Shown: positions 33,562 to 42,896 of the stretch, one piece after another
Numbering within the stretch: position 1 is the stretch's first letter
How the letters are laid out: the number at the start of each line of letters is the position of its first letter
Assembly (NCBI GenBank): GCA_002413745.1
Contig: DHXP01000031.1
Coordinates: 19,881 to 83,880 of the forward strand
DNA length: 64,000 nucleotides
Reading direction: 5' to 3'
Origin: Flavobacterium sp. UBA5153
GTDB taxonomy: Bacteria > Bacteroidota > Bacteroidia > Flavobacteriales > Flavobacteriaceae
Position numbers and translations under genes: made by a program
The notes under the pieces: generated by a model
What the model saw: the letters and a program-made list of their open reading frames with translations, nothing else
Database searches by the model: none
Told to the model about the DNA's origin: nothing

Positions 33562-34635
33562 TTGAAAAACATAGCAACCCTTACTCAAGAAGCCATTGCG
33601 CTATTAAAATCACTGATTGAAACCCCTTCCTTTTCAAGCGAAGAAGACCAAACAGCGCTTTTAATCGAAAACTGGTTTACTCAAAATAACATTCCTTTCG
33701 AGAGAGAAAACAACAACATTTGGGCTTACAATAAATATTTTGACAAGTCCAAACCGACTCTTTTACTCAATTCGCATCACGATACCGTAAAACCAAATCA
33801 AGGTTACACGAAAGATCCATTTGAAGCAATTGTAGAAGACGGTAAATTATTTGGATTGGGAAGCAATGATGCGGGCGGTTGTTTGGTTTCGCTTATCGCT
33901 ACTTTTACTCATTTTTATGCCAATGAAAATCTACCTTATAATATCGTAATGGTAGCTTCGGCAGAGGAAGAAAGCAGCGGAAAACAAGGATTAAATAGCG
34001 TGCTGAAACATTTGCCTGAATTGGATTGTGCCATCATTGGCGAACCAACATTAATGCAATTGGCTGTTGCCGAAAAAGGATTATTGGTATTGGATATAAT
34101 TGTAAAAGGCACTGCCAGTCACGCCGCGCACAACAATCCGGACAACCCTATTTACAATGCAATGCCCGTGATTGAATGGTTTAAAACCTTCGAATTCGAA
34201 AAAATATCCGAAGTTTTGGGTCCGGTAAAAATGACGGTAACTCAAATATCAGCGGGGAAACAACACAACGTTGTTCCTGCCGAATGCCATTTGGTTGTCG
34301 ATATTCGGGTGAATGATTGTTATAACAATGCAGCCATTTTAGCTACCGTAAAAGCAAACGTAGCTGCCGAGGTAACACCACGTTCAATGCACTTGAATGC
34401 GTCTTCCATTCCCGTTTCACACGGCCTAGTGCAAGCAGGAATCGCCTTGGGAAGAACGACTTACGGCTCGCCTACCCTTTCGGATCAATCGGTAATTAGC
34501 TGCCAATCGCTAAAGTTGGGACCGGGGGAAAGCCTACGGTCACACTCGGCAAACGAATTTATTTACATCAACGAAATCGAAGAAGGAATCGATTTGTACA
34601 TCAAAATATTGACTGATTTCTTTAAAAATAATTAA
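33562..34635 (+). CDS. argE: M20 deacylase, acetyl/succinylornithine deacetylase type
   Basis: This zinc M20 peptidase-family hydrolase should remove the acyl group from N-acylcitrulline or N-acylornithine. The 357 residues have the metal motifs LLLNSHHDTV (about 74-83), GLGSNDAGG and AEEESSGKQG, with the catalytic Glu in EEE. The start is a TTG at 33562; the next ATG would cut deep into the N-terminal domain, so TTG is preferred. It sits between two strong hairpins. Confidence 0.9.
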   Translation: MKNIATLTQEAIALLKSLIETPSFSSEEDQTALLIENWFTQNNIPFERENNNIWAYNKYFDKSKPTLLLNSHHDTVKPNQGYTKDPFEAIVEDGKLFGLGSNDAGGCLVSLIATFTHFYANENLPYNIVMVASAEEESSGKQGLNSVLKHLPELDCAIIGEPTLMQLAVAEKGLLVLDIIVKGTASHAAHNNPDNPIYNAMPVIEWFKTFEFEKISEVLGPVKMTVTQISAGKQHNVVPAECHLVVDIRVNDCYNNAAILATVKANVAAEVTPRSMHLNASSIPVSHGLVQAGIALGRTTYGSPTLSDQSVISCQSLKLGPGESLRSHSANEFIYINEIEEGIDLYIKILTDFFKNN

Positions 34636-34643
34636 AAAATTAT

Positions 34644-34672
34644 CCCTGACAGGGTTCAAAACCCTGTCAGGG
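34644..34672 (+). terminator. strong intercistronic hairpin after argE
   Basis: CCCTGACAGGGTT and AACCCTGTCAGGG pair around a 3-base loop, between argE and argH. It is related in sequence to the hairpin after argB (GACAGG core), suggesting a common dispersed element. Confidence 0.75.
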
Positions 34673-34690
34673 TTGTTAAAAATAAAAGAT

Positions 34691-35971
34691 ATGAAACTTT
34701 GGGAAAAAGGAATACCAACAGACAAACAAATAGAACATTTCACCGTTGGAAACGACCGTGAACTCGACTTGGTTCTGGCCAAATATGACGCATTGGGTTC
34801 TATCGCTCACGCCAAAATGCTTGAACAAATAGGCCTTCTGACCGATTCAGAAACGGATTCTTTGGTTCTGGCATTAGAAGATATTATTATTGATGTCGAA
34901 AAAGGAGATTTCGAAATCGAAGACAGTTTCGAAGACGTACATTCTAAAATTGAGTATTTATTGACAATAAAACTGGGTGATGCCGGAAAGAAAATCCACA
35001 CCGCTCGCTCCCGTAACGACCAAGTTTTGGTTGACGTTAATTTATATCTAAAAGATGTTGTAACCGAATTCAAATCTCAAGTCAAAACGCTTTTTGACTT
35101 GTTAATGGAATCTGCCGAAAAACATCAAAACGTGTTGTTGCCGGGTTATACGCATCTTCAAATTGCGATGCCGTCTTCTTTCGGAATGTGGTTTTCCGCT
35201 TATGCCGAAACTTTGATTGACGATATTACGATGTTGAACGCCGCTTTTAAAATCGTGGATCAAAATCCATTAGGTTCAGCTGCAGGTTACGGAAGTTCTT
35301 TCCCCATCAACAGAACATTTACAACGAAAGAATTAGGTTTTGAAACTTTAAAATTCAATTCGGTAGCCGCACAAATGAGTCGTGGCAAATCAGAAAAAAC
35401 GGTGGCGTATGCTATGAGTAGCGTTGCCGCAACCTTGTCGAAATTTTCAATGGATGTGTGCTTGTATATGAGCCAGAATTTTGATTTCATCAGTTTACCT
35501 GCTCATTTGACGACGGGTTCCAGCATTATGCCGCACAAGAAAAACCCTGACGTTTTTGAACTAATTCGTGGAAAATGCAACAAGATTCAAGCCTTGCCTT
35601 ATGAAATTACACTAATCATAAACAACTTACCAAGTGGTTACCACAGAGATTTACAACTATTGAAAGAAGGATTGTTTCCTGCCATTCAAAACCTGAAAGC
35701 CTGTCTGGACATTGCCATTTTTGCCATAAAAGACATCAAAGTAAAAGAGCACATCCTCGACGATCCAAAGTATAATTATTTATTTACCGTTGATACTTTA
35801 AATGAAATGGTGGTTGCGGGAATTCCGTTTAGAGATGCGTATAAAACCGTAGCCGAACAACTGGAAAACGGCACTTTCAAATCGCCAAAAGAGACCAAAC
35901 ATACCCACGAGGGAAGTATCAACAATTTGTGTTTGGAACAGATAAAAGCTAAAATGAAGAGTGCATTTTAA
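34691..35971 (+). CDS. argH: argininosuccinate lyase
   Basis: ArgH splits argininosuccinate to arginine and fumarate and closes the pathway. The ATG at 34691 gives 426 residues (MKLWEKG); a TTG at 34673 lies inside the preceding hairpin and is rejected. The fumarase/aspartase signature GSSIMPHKKNPDVFEL is intact. The HTARSRNDQV block and the long helical core are present. It is the last arg gene. Confidence 0.95.
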   Translation: MKLWEKGIPTDKQIEHFTVGNDRELDLVLAKYDALGSIAHAKMLEQIGLLTDSETDSLVLALEDIIIDVEKGDFEIEDSFEDVHSKIEYLLTIKLGDAGKKIHTARSRNDQVLVDVNLYLKDVVTEFKSQVKTLFDLLMESAEKHQNVLLPGYTHLQIAMPSSFGMWFSAYAETLIDDITMLNAAFKIVDQNPLGSAAGYGSSFPINRTFTTKELGFETLKFNSVAAQMSRGKSEKTVAYAMSSVAATLSKFSMDVCLYMSQNFDFISLPAHLTTGSSIMPHKKNPDVFELIRGKCNKIQALPYEITLIINNLPSGYHRDLQLLKEGLFPAIQNLKACLDIAIFAIKDIKVKEHILDDPKYNYLFTVDTLNEMVVAGIPFRDAYKTVAEQLENGTFKSPKETKHTHEGSINNLCLEQIKAKMKSAF

Positions 35972-36012
35972 GAAAAAATGTATTTTTTTGACCAATTTAA
36001 CAAAAAGACAAA

Positions 36013-36064
36013 ACCGCAAATTCGCAAATAAAATAATTCAATTTATAATTTGCGAATTTGCGGT
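36013..36064. repeat. dispersed inverted repeat, copy 1
   Basis: Arms ACCGCAAATTCGCAAAT (36013-36029) and ATTTGCGAATTTGCGGT (36048-36064) pair perfectly with an 18-base loop. An element with identical arms lies at 55788-55851. It lies between convergent argH and ytxJ and may act as a shared terminator. Confidence 0.85.
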
Positions 36065-36089
36065 AATTTATTTTAAAGCAAACAAGAAT

Positions 36090-36479
36090 CTACAACTTTC
36101 CCTTCAATTCCCCGGCATCAATATCGTTATGGGAAACATCATAAACTGATTTTCCTCCTTTAATCAACAACAATTGTGGCGATTGGTGAAAAACATTGAA
36201 TCGGTTTGCAATCTCGCCAGAAATATCACGATGTTCAATCAAATCCAGAAAATACGGCACAACTTTATCGTCTAAATCAAATTCGTTTTCAAACTGTTTT
36301 AAAGCAAATCTGCTAATACTGCAACGGGTACTGTGTTTGAAAATCACCACCGGTTTTTCATTGGAAAGTTTTACAATTTCATCCAACTGACCTAAATCGG
36401 TTAATGGTATCCAATTAATTTTGCTTTCTGAAGCATTTTGATTTTCCGAACTTCCAAAAATATTCTTAAAAATATTCAT
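36090..36479 (-). CDS. ytxJ: bacillithiol-system redox protein YtxJ
   Basis: This 129-residue thioredoxin-like protein of the YtxJ (BrxC) family is proposed to reduce or debacillithiolate proteins. KPVVIFKHSTRCSISRFALKQF (about 42-63) carries the single active cysteine in the family position (the CPIS-like motif is CSIS here). VFHQSPQLLLIKGGKSVYDVSHNDI is the cis-proline region. The N-terminal MNIFKNIFGSSE is typical. It implies the host uses bacillithiol, as many Flavobacteria do. Confidence 0.85.
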   Translation of the reverse strand: MNIFKNIFGSSENQNASESKINWIPLTDLGQLDEIVKLSNEKPVVIFKHSTRCSISRFALKQFENEFDLDDKVVPYFLDLIEHRDISGEIANRFNVFHQSPQLLLIKGGKSVYDVSHNDIDAGELKGKL

Positions 36480-36662
36480 TTTTCTTTTGTTTTTAGGACA
36501 TTTTGTCGTTTGTAAATCCCTGATTACAGATATTTTGTCGTAATTTTAACATTGAAACAACAGTTGCCATTTATTTTCCAAAGTTACTAAAAAAAATGAC
36601 TCGAGATTAAGGGTCGGACAGGCTAAGCGAATTTTAAACCATAATTTTTAAATTTAAAAAAT

Positions 36663-39260
36663 ATGAACATAAATAAATTTACCATCAAATCACAAGAAGC
36701 CATTCAACAATCTCAGCAATTGGCTCAAAGCTTCGGGCAACAACAAATAGAAAACGAGCATGTTTTCAAGGCAATTTTTGAAGTCGATGAAAATGTGGCA
36801 CCTTTTATTTTGAAAAAACTAAATGTAAATGTTCCGCTGTTCGAACAAATTTTAGACAGTACTATTCAGAGCTTCCCCAAAGTTTCCGGTGGCGAAATTA
36901 TGCTTTCCAGAACCGCAAACACCACACTCAACGAAGCGGAGATCATTGCCAAAAAAATGAACGATGAATTCGTTTCTATCGAACATTTGTTGTTGGCCAT
37001 TTTCGCTTCAAAAAGTAAAGTAGCACAAATTCTAAAGGATCAAGGAGTAACCGAAAAAGGGTTGAAAGCCGCCATTGACGAATTGAGAAAAGGCGAAAGA
37101 GTAACCTCTGCCTCAGCCGAAGAAACCTACAATTCCTTGAATAAATATGCGAAAAACCTCAACGAACTAGCCAAAAACGGAAAACTAGATCCCGTGATTG
37201 GACGTGATGAGGAAATCCGACGCGTATTGCAAATTCTGACCCGTAGAACTAAAAATAACCCAATGCTTGTGGGCGAACCCGGAGTTGGAAAAACTGCCAT
37301 TGCCGAAGGATTAGCACATAGAATTGTGGATGGTGATGTTCCTGATAATCTGAAAGACAAAATCGTGTTTTCGCTTGATATGGGAGCTTTAATTGCCGGA
37401 GCAAAATACAAAGGCGAATTTGAAGAACGACTCAAATCAGTCGTGAAAGAAGTAACCGCTGCCGAAGGAGACATTGTTTTGTTTATTGACGAAATCCACA
37501 CGCTTGTTGGTGCTGGCGGTGGTGAAGGCGCAATGGATGCGGCGAATATCTTGAAACCGGCCTTGGCCCGTGGCGAATTACGTGCCATTGGAGCAACTAC
37601 ATTGGACGAATATCAAAAATATTTCGAAAAAGACAAAGCACTCGAAAGACGTTTCCAAAAAATAATGATAGAGGAACCCGATACCGAAAGTGCCATTTCT
37701 ATCCTTCGAGGTATCAAGGAAAAATACGAAACACACCATAAAGTCCAAATAAAAGACGATGCCATTATTGCGGCAGTCGAATTGTCGCAACGGTATATTA
37801 CCAATCGTTTTCTGCCGGATAAAGCGATTGATTTAATGGACGAAGCAGCATCAAAAATTCGAATGGAAATCAACTCCAAACCCGAAGAACTCGATGTTTT
37901 GGATCGAAAAATTATGCAACTCGAAATTGAAATCGAAGCTATTAAACGAGAAAAAGACGAAAGCAAACTCAAAGTTTTGGGAATGGATTTGGCCAACCTA
38001 AAAGATGACCGTAATGAGGTATATACCAAGTGGAAATCCGAGAAAGATGTGGTCGATAACATTCAAGCCGTGAAAACCGAAATCGAGGATTTCAAATACG
38101 AAGCAGAACGTGCCGAACGCGAAGGAGATTACGGAAAAGTAGCCGAAATTCGTTACGGAAAAATAAAAGAAGCCCAAGAACGATTGGATGCGTTTCAAAA
38201 ACAATTAGCTGAAGATCAATCTGGAGGAACTTCCTTGATCAAAGAAGAAGTAACCCGTGAAGACATTGCCGAAGTGGTGGCAAAATGGACCGGAATTCCC
38301 GTGATGAAAATGCTGCAAGGCGAAAGAGAAAAACTCTTGAAACTGGAAGATGAATTGCATCGCAGAGTGGTTGGCCAGGAAGAAGCCATCGAAGCAGTGA
38401 GCGATGCCGTGCGACGAAGTCGAGCCGGATTGCAGGATATGAAAAAACCGGTTGGAACTTTCCTTTTCCTTGGAACAACGGGAGTTGGAAAAACCGAATT
38501 GGCAAAAGCATTGGCCGAATATCTTTTCGACGATGAAAACGCAATGACCCGAATTGATATGAGCGAATATCAGGAACGCCACAGCGTGAGCCGTTTGGTG
38601 GGTGCGCCTCCGGGATATGTAGGCTATGAAGAAGGCGGACAATTGACCGAAGCCGTGCGTAGAAAACCGTATTCCGTGATATTATTGGACGAAATTGAAA
38701 AAGCGCATCCGGACACCTTTAATATCTTGTTGCAAGTTTTGGACGAAGGAAGATTAACCGACAATAAAGGAAGATTAGCCGATTTCAAAAACACGATTAT
38801 CATTATGACTTCGAATATGGGAAGCCAGATTATTCAGGAAAAATTCGATAATTTAAAAGGAAGTATTGAAGACACCACCGAAGCCGCAAAAGCAGAAGTG
38901 CTGGGTTTACTGAAACAAACCGTTCGCCCGGAATTCATCAATCGTATCGACGAAATCGTGATGTTTACGCCTTTGACCAATGCCAATATTGCCAAAATCG
39001 TGGGTTTGCAACTGAAAAGTGTCACCAAAATGCTAGCGCTACAAGGTATCACGATGGACGCCACTCCGGAAGCCATTGCCTATTTATCCGAGAAAGGATA
39101 TGATCCGCAATTTGGAGCAAGGCCAGTAAAGCGAGTTATTCAGAGAGACGTCTTGAATAAATTATCGAAAGAAATCCTTGCCGGAAATATTAAAACCGAC
39201 AGCATTATTCTACTTGATTCTTTTAATGGGGAACTGGTTTTCAGAAATCAGGGAGAATAG
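36663..39260 (+). CDS. clpB: ATP-dependent disaggregase ClpB
   Basis: ClpB is a cytosolic hexameric disaggregase that works with DnaK. The 865-residue protein has a double Clp N domain (1-145), AAA1 with Walker A GEPGVGKT (204-211), a coiled-coil middle domain (about 400-530) and AAA2 with GTTGVGKT (about 603-610), plus the C-terminal D2-small domain. The middle domain and absence of an IGF loop distinguish it from ClpA. The N-domain [10 protein letters not shown] and [10 protein letters not shown] repeats are intact. It is monocistronic, with terminators behind it; no clear promoter was found in the 183-base gap upstream. Confidence 0.97.
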   Translation: MNINKFTIKSQEAIQQSQQLAQSFGQQQIENEHVFKAIFEVDENVAPFILKKLNVNVPLFEQILDSTIQSFPKVSGGEIMLSRTANTTLNEAEIIAKKMNDEFVSIEHLLLAIFASKSKVAQILKDQGVTEKGLKAAIDELRKGERVTSASAEETYNSLNKYAKNLNELAKNGKLDPVIGRDEEIRRVLQILTRRTKNNPMLVGEPGVGKTAIAEGLAHRIVDGDVPDNLKDKIVFSLDMGALIAGAKYKGEFEERLKSVVKEVTAAEGDIVLFIDEIHTLVGAGGGEGAMDAANILKPALARGELRAIGATTLDEYQKYFEKDKALERRFQKIMIEEPDTESAISILRGIKEKYETHHKVQIKDDAIIAAVELSQRYITNRFLPDKAIDLMDEAASKIRMEINSKPEELDVLDRKIMQLEIEIEAIKREKDESKLKVLGMDLANLKDDRNEVYTKWKSEKDVVDNIQAVKTEIEDFKYEAERAEREGDYGKVAEIRYGKIKEAQERLDAFQKQLAEDQSGGTSLIKEEVTREDIAEVVAKWTGIPVMKMLQGEREKLLKLEDELHRRVVGQEEAIEAVSDAVRRSRAGLQDMKKPVGTFLFLGTTGVGKTELAKALAEYLFDDENAMTRIDMSEYQERHSVSRLVGAPPGYVGYEEGGQLTEAVRRKPYSVILLDEIEKAHPDTFNILLQVLDEGRLTDNKGRLADFKNTIIIMTSNMGSQIIQEKFDNLKGSIEDTTEAAKAEVLGLLKQTVRPEFINRIDEIVMFTPLTNANIAKIVGLQLKSVTKMLALQGITMDATPEAIAYLSEKGYDPQFGARPVKRVIQRDVLNKLSKEILAGNIKTDSIILLDSFNGELVFRNQGE

Positions 39261-39288
39261 GTGAGTTAAACAGTTCATCAGTAAAAAG

Positions 39289-39356
39289 CTTTGCCAAAGT
39301 TTTGAACTTTGGCAAAGTTGACAGAAAGCAGCAATCGAAAGATTGGTGCTTTTTTT
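39289..39356 (+). terminator. double hairpin terminator after clpB
   Basis: CTTTGCCAAAGTT (39289-39301) pairs with AACTTTGGCAAAG (39305-39317). A second stem, AGCAGCAATC/GATTGGTGCT (39327-39350, one mismatch), is followed by a run of T. The second is a typical rho-independent terminator. Confidence 0.85.
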
Positions 39357-39578
39357 AGGAGCATAACTATGGTTTTTCATAACAACTTCCCTCCCGCTGT
39401 ACGCTGCAATCCACGCCCAAAAGTTTGAGGTTTTAACTGCAATTGGGGCTTTATATTTTGCATATATAAAGGTGTGAATATTGAAACTTTACCACAAAAT
39501 TATATAACGACAATACTACTTAATAGTTCCAAATTTGTATTGAAATTATTTCAAATAAAAATAATAAATACTAAAATT

Positions 39579-39803
39579 ATGTACTACGAAAATTATTACT
39601 TCGGAATGAATATTATTTGGTGGACAATATGGGTAATTCTATTATTTTGGGTTTTTGCAATCCCTTATGATATTCCAGGTCAAAGACGAAAAAAAGATTC
39701 AGCCTATGATGTTTTACAAAAACGATATTCTAAAGGAGATATCACAGAATCAGAATATTATGACAAGAAAAAAATCCTAGAAGAAGAATTTCGTAAATCT
39801 TAA
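39579..39803 (+). CDS. SHOCT-domain small membrane protein
   Basis: This 74-residue protein has a membrane segment (about 10-30, NIIWWTIWVILLFWVFAIPY) and a C-terminal SHOCT domain (DVLQKRYSKGDITESEYYDKKKILEE). I start at the ATG at 39579; the longer frame to 39474 adds 35 residues with no family support. SHOCT segments are short oligomerisation motifs. It is the first gene of a cluster of small envelope proteins. Confidence 0.8.
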   Translation: MYYENYYFGMNIIWWTIWVILLFWVFAIPYDIPGQRRKKDSAYDVLQKRYSKGDITESEYYDKKKILEEEFRKS

Positions 39804-39814
39804 ATTGTTATAAA

Positions 39815-40156
39815 ATGAAAAATAAAGAAAAATTTCCCAAAGCCGCAAATGAGCAAATAGAAAACAAAGATGGATATCCAAAATATCCTGAAAGTGAAGA
39901 TATTTATAACAAATATGACAAAGAATTTGATATCGATCCAGAAAATATTTCTAAAAAAAAACCATTTGAAATCGTTGATGAAGATCTAGAATGGAACGAA
40001 AGTGACATTGATTTGGAACATCCAGAAGATGATTTAGATGTACCAGGTTCTGACCTTGATGATGAGCAAGAAGACATTGGTAGTGAGGACGAAGAAAATA
40101 ATTTTTACAGCATCGGAGGAGACGATCATAACGATTTAGAAGAAGATAACCATTAA
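39815..40156 (+). CDS. very acidic hypothetical protein
   Basis: This 113-residue hydrophilic protein is dominated by Asp and Glu, especially in the C-terminal half (DLDVPGSDLDDEQEDIGSED). It has no signal peptide or membrane segment, and no fold is recognised; it is probably disordered. It starts 12 bases after the SHOCT gene and is probably co-transcribed. Confidence 0.65.
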   Translation: MKNKEKFPKAANEQIENKDGYPKYPESEDIYNKYDKEFDIDPENISKKKPFEIVDEDLEWNESDIDLEHPEDDLDVPGSDLDDEQEDIGSEDEENNFYSIGGDDHNDLEEDNH

Positions 40157-40209
40157 TCAAAACACTAAAAAAAATAGGAATTTGGAGGGATCATTCTAAT
40201 GACCGATCG

Positions 40210-40255
40210 CAGATTTACACACGAGCAAAGCGAACTGACGAAGTAATCCGTACCC
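40210..40255. repeat. REP-like repeat, diverged copy
   Basis: CAGATTTACACACGAGCAAA ... GAAGTAATCCGTACCC matches the element at 42810-42869 and 53414-53474 in its two conserved ends, with a different centre. Confidence 0.65.
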
Positions 40256-40329
40256 AAACCAACTTCAAATCAAATCATAAAAAATAAAAACACCAGTATT
40301 TCACGATGTTCTTATTATGATAAGCATTT

Positions 40330-40408
40330 TTACAACAACATAAATATTCTATTAATCGGGATTCCAACTCCTCGTTTTAGAATCACACTTTTGTCGGTTA
40401 CAGTTCCA
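40330..40408 (-). pseudogene. truncated copy of the gene at 50120-50344
   Basis: On the minus strand these 79 bases encode SVILKRGVGIPINRIFMLL and a stop, nearly the same as the C-terminus of the 74-residue gene at 50120-50344. The rest of that gene is missing. It indicates that this area and the 50-kb area share ancestry. Confidence 0.75.
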
Positions 40409-40589
40409 CACGCTGAGTAAGTACTACAATTCTACAATCCAAAACTGGGAAGACATTCTGGGCTGCAACCTGTGAATCTTGTAACTTTTTTTAAAAGTAA
40501 TATAAAACAATTCCTAAAAGAGAACCTCACCTTTACATGGCTGTTATCAACAGGCAAACAACGGAAAAAACACCATAAAACCAAACACT

Positions 40590-40709
40590 ATGAACAATAT
40601 ATTCAAAGGATTAATAGCGGGTTACGGTGCCAACAAATTAGGCAGTGGCTGTTTTGGCACTATCATCGTTTTTGTAATTATCTGGTTGCTATTGGGGCAA
40701 TGCAGTTAA
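40590..40709 (+). CDS. 39-residue small membrane protein
   Basis: The frame MNNIFKGLIAGYGANKLGSG continues with CFGTIIVFVIIWLLLGQCS, a glycine-rich head and one membrane segment (about residues 20-36). It is complete. It lies 52 bases before the YtxH gene in a cluster of small envelope proteins. From memory, similar tiny proteins occur before ytxH in Flavobacterium. A longer frame overlapping at 40472-40717 has no protein-like composition and is rejected. Confidence 0.65.
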   Translation: MNNIFKGLIAGYGANKLGSGCFGTIIVFVIIWLLLGQCS

Positions 40710-40761
40710 AAAATTAAAATTCATTCATTAAAAAAACAGTAACAATTTAATAAAAACAATT

Positions 40762-41049
40762 ATGAGTACAGGTAAAGTAGTATTAGGAACAATGGCAGGA
40801 CTTGCTATAGGTGGAATTTTGGGAATTTTATTTGCTCCCGAAAAAGGTTCGGTAACGCGCAAACAAATTGTGGATAAAGGAAATGATTATGCAGACGAAC
40901 TAAAATCAAAATACAACGATTTTGCAGACACCATTTCAGAAAAACTGCATAGCGCAAAAGAATTTGCACTGGAAATGTCCGAAAATGGGAAAGCGGAGTT
41001 GGATGATCTAAAAAATATGGATCATACGGAATCAAAATACAAAATATAA
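40762..41049 (+). CDS. YtxH domain protein
   Basis: This 95-residue protein has an N-terminal membrane segment with the YtxH signature GTMAGLAIGGILGILFAPEKG (residues about 9-29). A charged amphipathic helical tail follows (SKYNDFADTISEKLHSAKEF). The family is linked to general stress responses. It is the first of three tightly spaced genes with the holin-like and 127-residue proteins. Confidence 0.85.
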   Translation: MSTGKVVLGTMAGLAIGGILGILFAPEKGSVTRKQIVDKGNDYADELKSKYNDFADTISEKLHSAKEFALEMSENGKAELDDLKNMDHTESKYKI

Positions 41050-41060
41050 ACAGACCTATT

Positions 41061-41414
41061 ATGACTGACAATACTACTCCCATAGCAACGCTTTTTGAGC
41101 GGGCGGAAGATTACGGCAAAACAACCCTAAATTTGTTGAAGCTAAACGCCATAGATAAATCGGCCGATGTAGTTTCATCACTAGTTTCGCGACTTGCTGT
41201 TATTATGACAGTAGTATTCTCAGTCTTAATTGTTTCCATAGGCCTGTCATTATGGATAGGAAAATGGCTTGGTGATGCCTTTTACGGTTTTTTTATAATC
41301 GGTGGTTTCTATGCACTTTTGGCCATTCTTCTTCAGGTATTCCGTCATCAATGGCTAAAATATCCTGTTAGCAATTCCATTATTAAACAAATGTTGAAAC
41401 AAAAAACGGTATGA
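41061..41414 (+). CDS. phage-holin-superfamily-like membrane protein
   Basis: This 117-residue protein has two membrane segments (about 46-68 and 75-95: AVIMTVVFSVLIVSIGLSLWIG and FYGFFIIGGFYALLAILL) after an N-terminal amphipathic helix. The layout matches the Actinobacteria holin/phage-holin-like superfamily found beside ytxH in many bacteria. It overlaps the next gene by 4 bases. A lytic role is not implied. Confidence 0.75.
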   Translation: MTDNTTPIATLFERAEDYGKTTLNLLKLNAIDKSADVVSSLVSRLAVIMTVVFSVLIVSIGLSLWIGKWLGDAFYGFFIIGGFYALLAILLQVFRHQWLKYPVSNSIIKQMLKQKTV

Positions 41415-41794
41415 AAAATAGAAACGAAACAGAGGCATTAAACGAATTGATTATAGCTGAGGAACTGAAATATACCAATGATTTGGAACAACTCAAGGAT
41501 CAATTTTATGTTGCTTATGAAAGTATGAGACCCATCAACCTCGTCAAAAACCTATTCCACGAAGTAACTGCTTCGCCCGAAATAAAAAGAGATTTGGTCA
41601 GCAATGCTATAGGCCTTGGCACTGGATTTCTTACCAAAACCCTTTTGTTAGGCACTTTACACAATCCTGTCAAAAAAGTATTTGGAACAGTGTTTGAATT
41701 TGCAGTAGCCAATCTGGTCTCCAAACATTCTGACGGTATTAAATTAATTGGAGGAAATCTCTTGAAACATTTTTTCAAAAAAAGCAAGAACTAA
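41411..41794 (+). CDS. hypothetical protein of the YtxH cluster
   Basis: This 127-residue protein has an amphipathic helical N-terminal half (EQLKDQFYVAYESMRPINLVKNLF) and a C-terminal stretch with weak hydrophobic segments (AIGLGTGFLTKTLLLG, FGTVFEFAVANLVS). It overlaps the holin-like gene by 4 bases and is thus translationally coupled to it. I do not recognise a family. Confidence 0.7.
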   Translation: MKNRNETEALNELIIAEELKYTNDLEQLKDQFYVAYESMRPINLVKNLFHEVTASPEIKRDLVSNAIGLGTGFLTKTLLLGTLHNPVKKVFGTVFEFAVANLVSKHSDGIKLIGGNLLKHFFKKSKN

Positions 41795-42119
41795 ACAAAG
41801 GGTAATCCTTAATTCATTGCAAAGACAGTTCTTCAATTAGGATTTAATTGGTCTGGCTTGCCATTAGCAAAACATTTACAAACACGATTTCTCTTCTTAT
41901 TAGCTACTATTTGTAAATACAATTTATAAATGGATGCCTTTTGCATTCAAAATTTTGGCTAATATTCCCTGATAGTTAGAACGTCCTGTTTATAAACACT
42001 AAAAAAAAATACAAATTCCTAAAACCCACAAACAAAAAAAACAATATCCTTACCTTTGTCCCCCATCCCAAAACAACAATCGAAAACCATATTCTTTCGA
42101 TTGATTTAAAAAATAAGAA
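41795..42119. other. intergenic stretch before the HAD gene
   Basis: The 325-base gap has no gene I trust. TACCTTTG at 42051-42058 is a candidate -7 element, and the same octamer recurs before the second HAD copy (52655-52662), so it probably belongs to the promoter of both. I see no matching -33 box. Confidence 0.45.
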
Positions 42120-42767
42120 ATGAAGTTCAAAGGAGTTATTTTTGATTTAGACGGAACACTCGTAAATTCATTGGAAGACATTGCAGATGCTATGAATAGT
42201 GTGCTTCAAGACCTCAACTACCCCACTCACAGCTATGACGATTATCAATATTTCATTGGAAGCGGACTTCGAAATTTAGTGGGCAAATCACTGCCTTCCA
42301 CCCATAATAATGAAAATCAAATTGAGAAATGCTTAAATTTGATGGTAGAAATTTATCGCGATGCTTGTACGCATAAAACAAAACCGTATGATGGCATTGT
42401 CGAATTATTAGACTTCTTAATTTCACGAAATATGAAACTAAGTGTATTCTCCAATAAATCGGATGAACTTACTAAGAAAATTGTAGCGGATTTATTTCCC
42501 AACTTTTTTGATGCTGCTGTGGGATTAAGCATTGAATCACTCAAAAAACCCAATCCCTTTGAAGCCATAGAAATAAGCAAAAGCTTGGGATTAAACCCAG
42601 AAGAAATTATTTTCGTGGGAGATTCCGGTATCGATATGCAAACGGCAACGAATGCCAATATGTTTGCAGTGGGTGTATTATGGGGATATCGACCAAAAGA
42701 AGAATTGATTTCAAATGGAGCAAAATATTTATTAAGCCATCCTTTAGATTTAATTCCCATTTTATAA
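42120..42767 (+). CDS. HAD phosphatase, phosphoglycolate-phosphatase-like (copy 1)
   Basis: This 215-residue HAD hydrolase has motif I FDLDGTLVNSLEDIADAMN (8-26), motif II LSVFSNKSDE, the lysine region SLKKPNPFEA and motif III VGDSGIDMQTATNAN. The cap and motifs match Gph-type phosphoglycolate phosphatases. A paralogue at 52724-53371 differs at about 30 positions by eye, most of them in the cap and middle. No operon partner is certain, although a helical protein and a methyltransferase follow. Confidence 0.85.
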   Translation: MKFKGVIFDLDGTLVNSLEDIADAMNSVLQDLNYPTHSYDDYQYFIGSGLRNLVGKSLPSTHNNENQIEKCLNLMVEIYRDACTHKTKPYDGIVELLDFLISRNMKLSVFSNKSDELTKKIVADLFPNFFDAAVGLSIESLKKPNPFEAIEISKSLGLNPEEIIFVGDSGIDMQTATNANMFAVGVLWGYRPKEELISNGAKYLLSHPLDLIPIL

Positions 42768-42809
42768 CCAAGGATCAAATGGTTTGAATAGTATAAAAAC
42801 CCTAAAGTC

Positions 42810-42869
42810 CAGATTTACTCACGAGCGAAGCGTCCCGAAAGTTTCGGGATGAAGAAGTAATCCGTGCCC
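42810..42869. repeat. REP-like repeat, copy 1
   Basis: CAGATTTACTCACGAGCGAA through GAAGTAATCCGTGCCC, with the inner palindrome TCCCGAAAGTTTCGGGA. A copy follows the HAD paralogue at 53414-53474 and a diverged one is at 40210-40255. Confidence 0.85.
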
Positions 42870-42896
42870 TTTTCAATAGGATTTAAAATAAAACGT

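Noticed and set aside
40472..40717. An 81-residue protein overlapping the 39-residue gene
   Set aside because: It has no protein-like composition and overlaps a small frame with a clear membrane segment and normal context.
41061..41414. Phage lysis holin
   Set aside because: The gene sits with ytxH-type stress genes and no endolysin or phage genes; the holin label describes the fold only.
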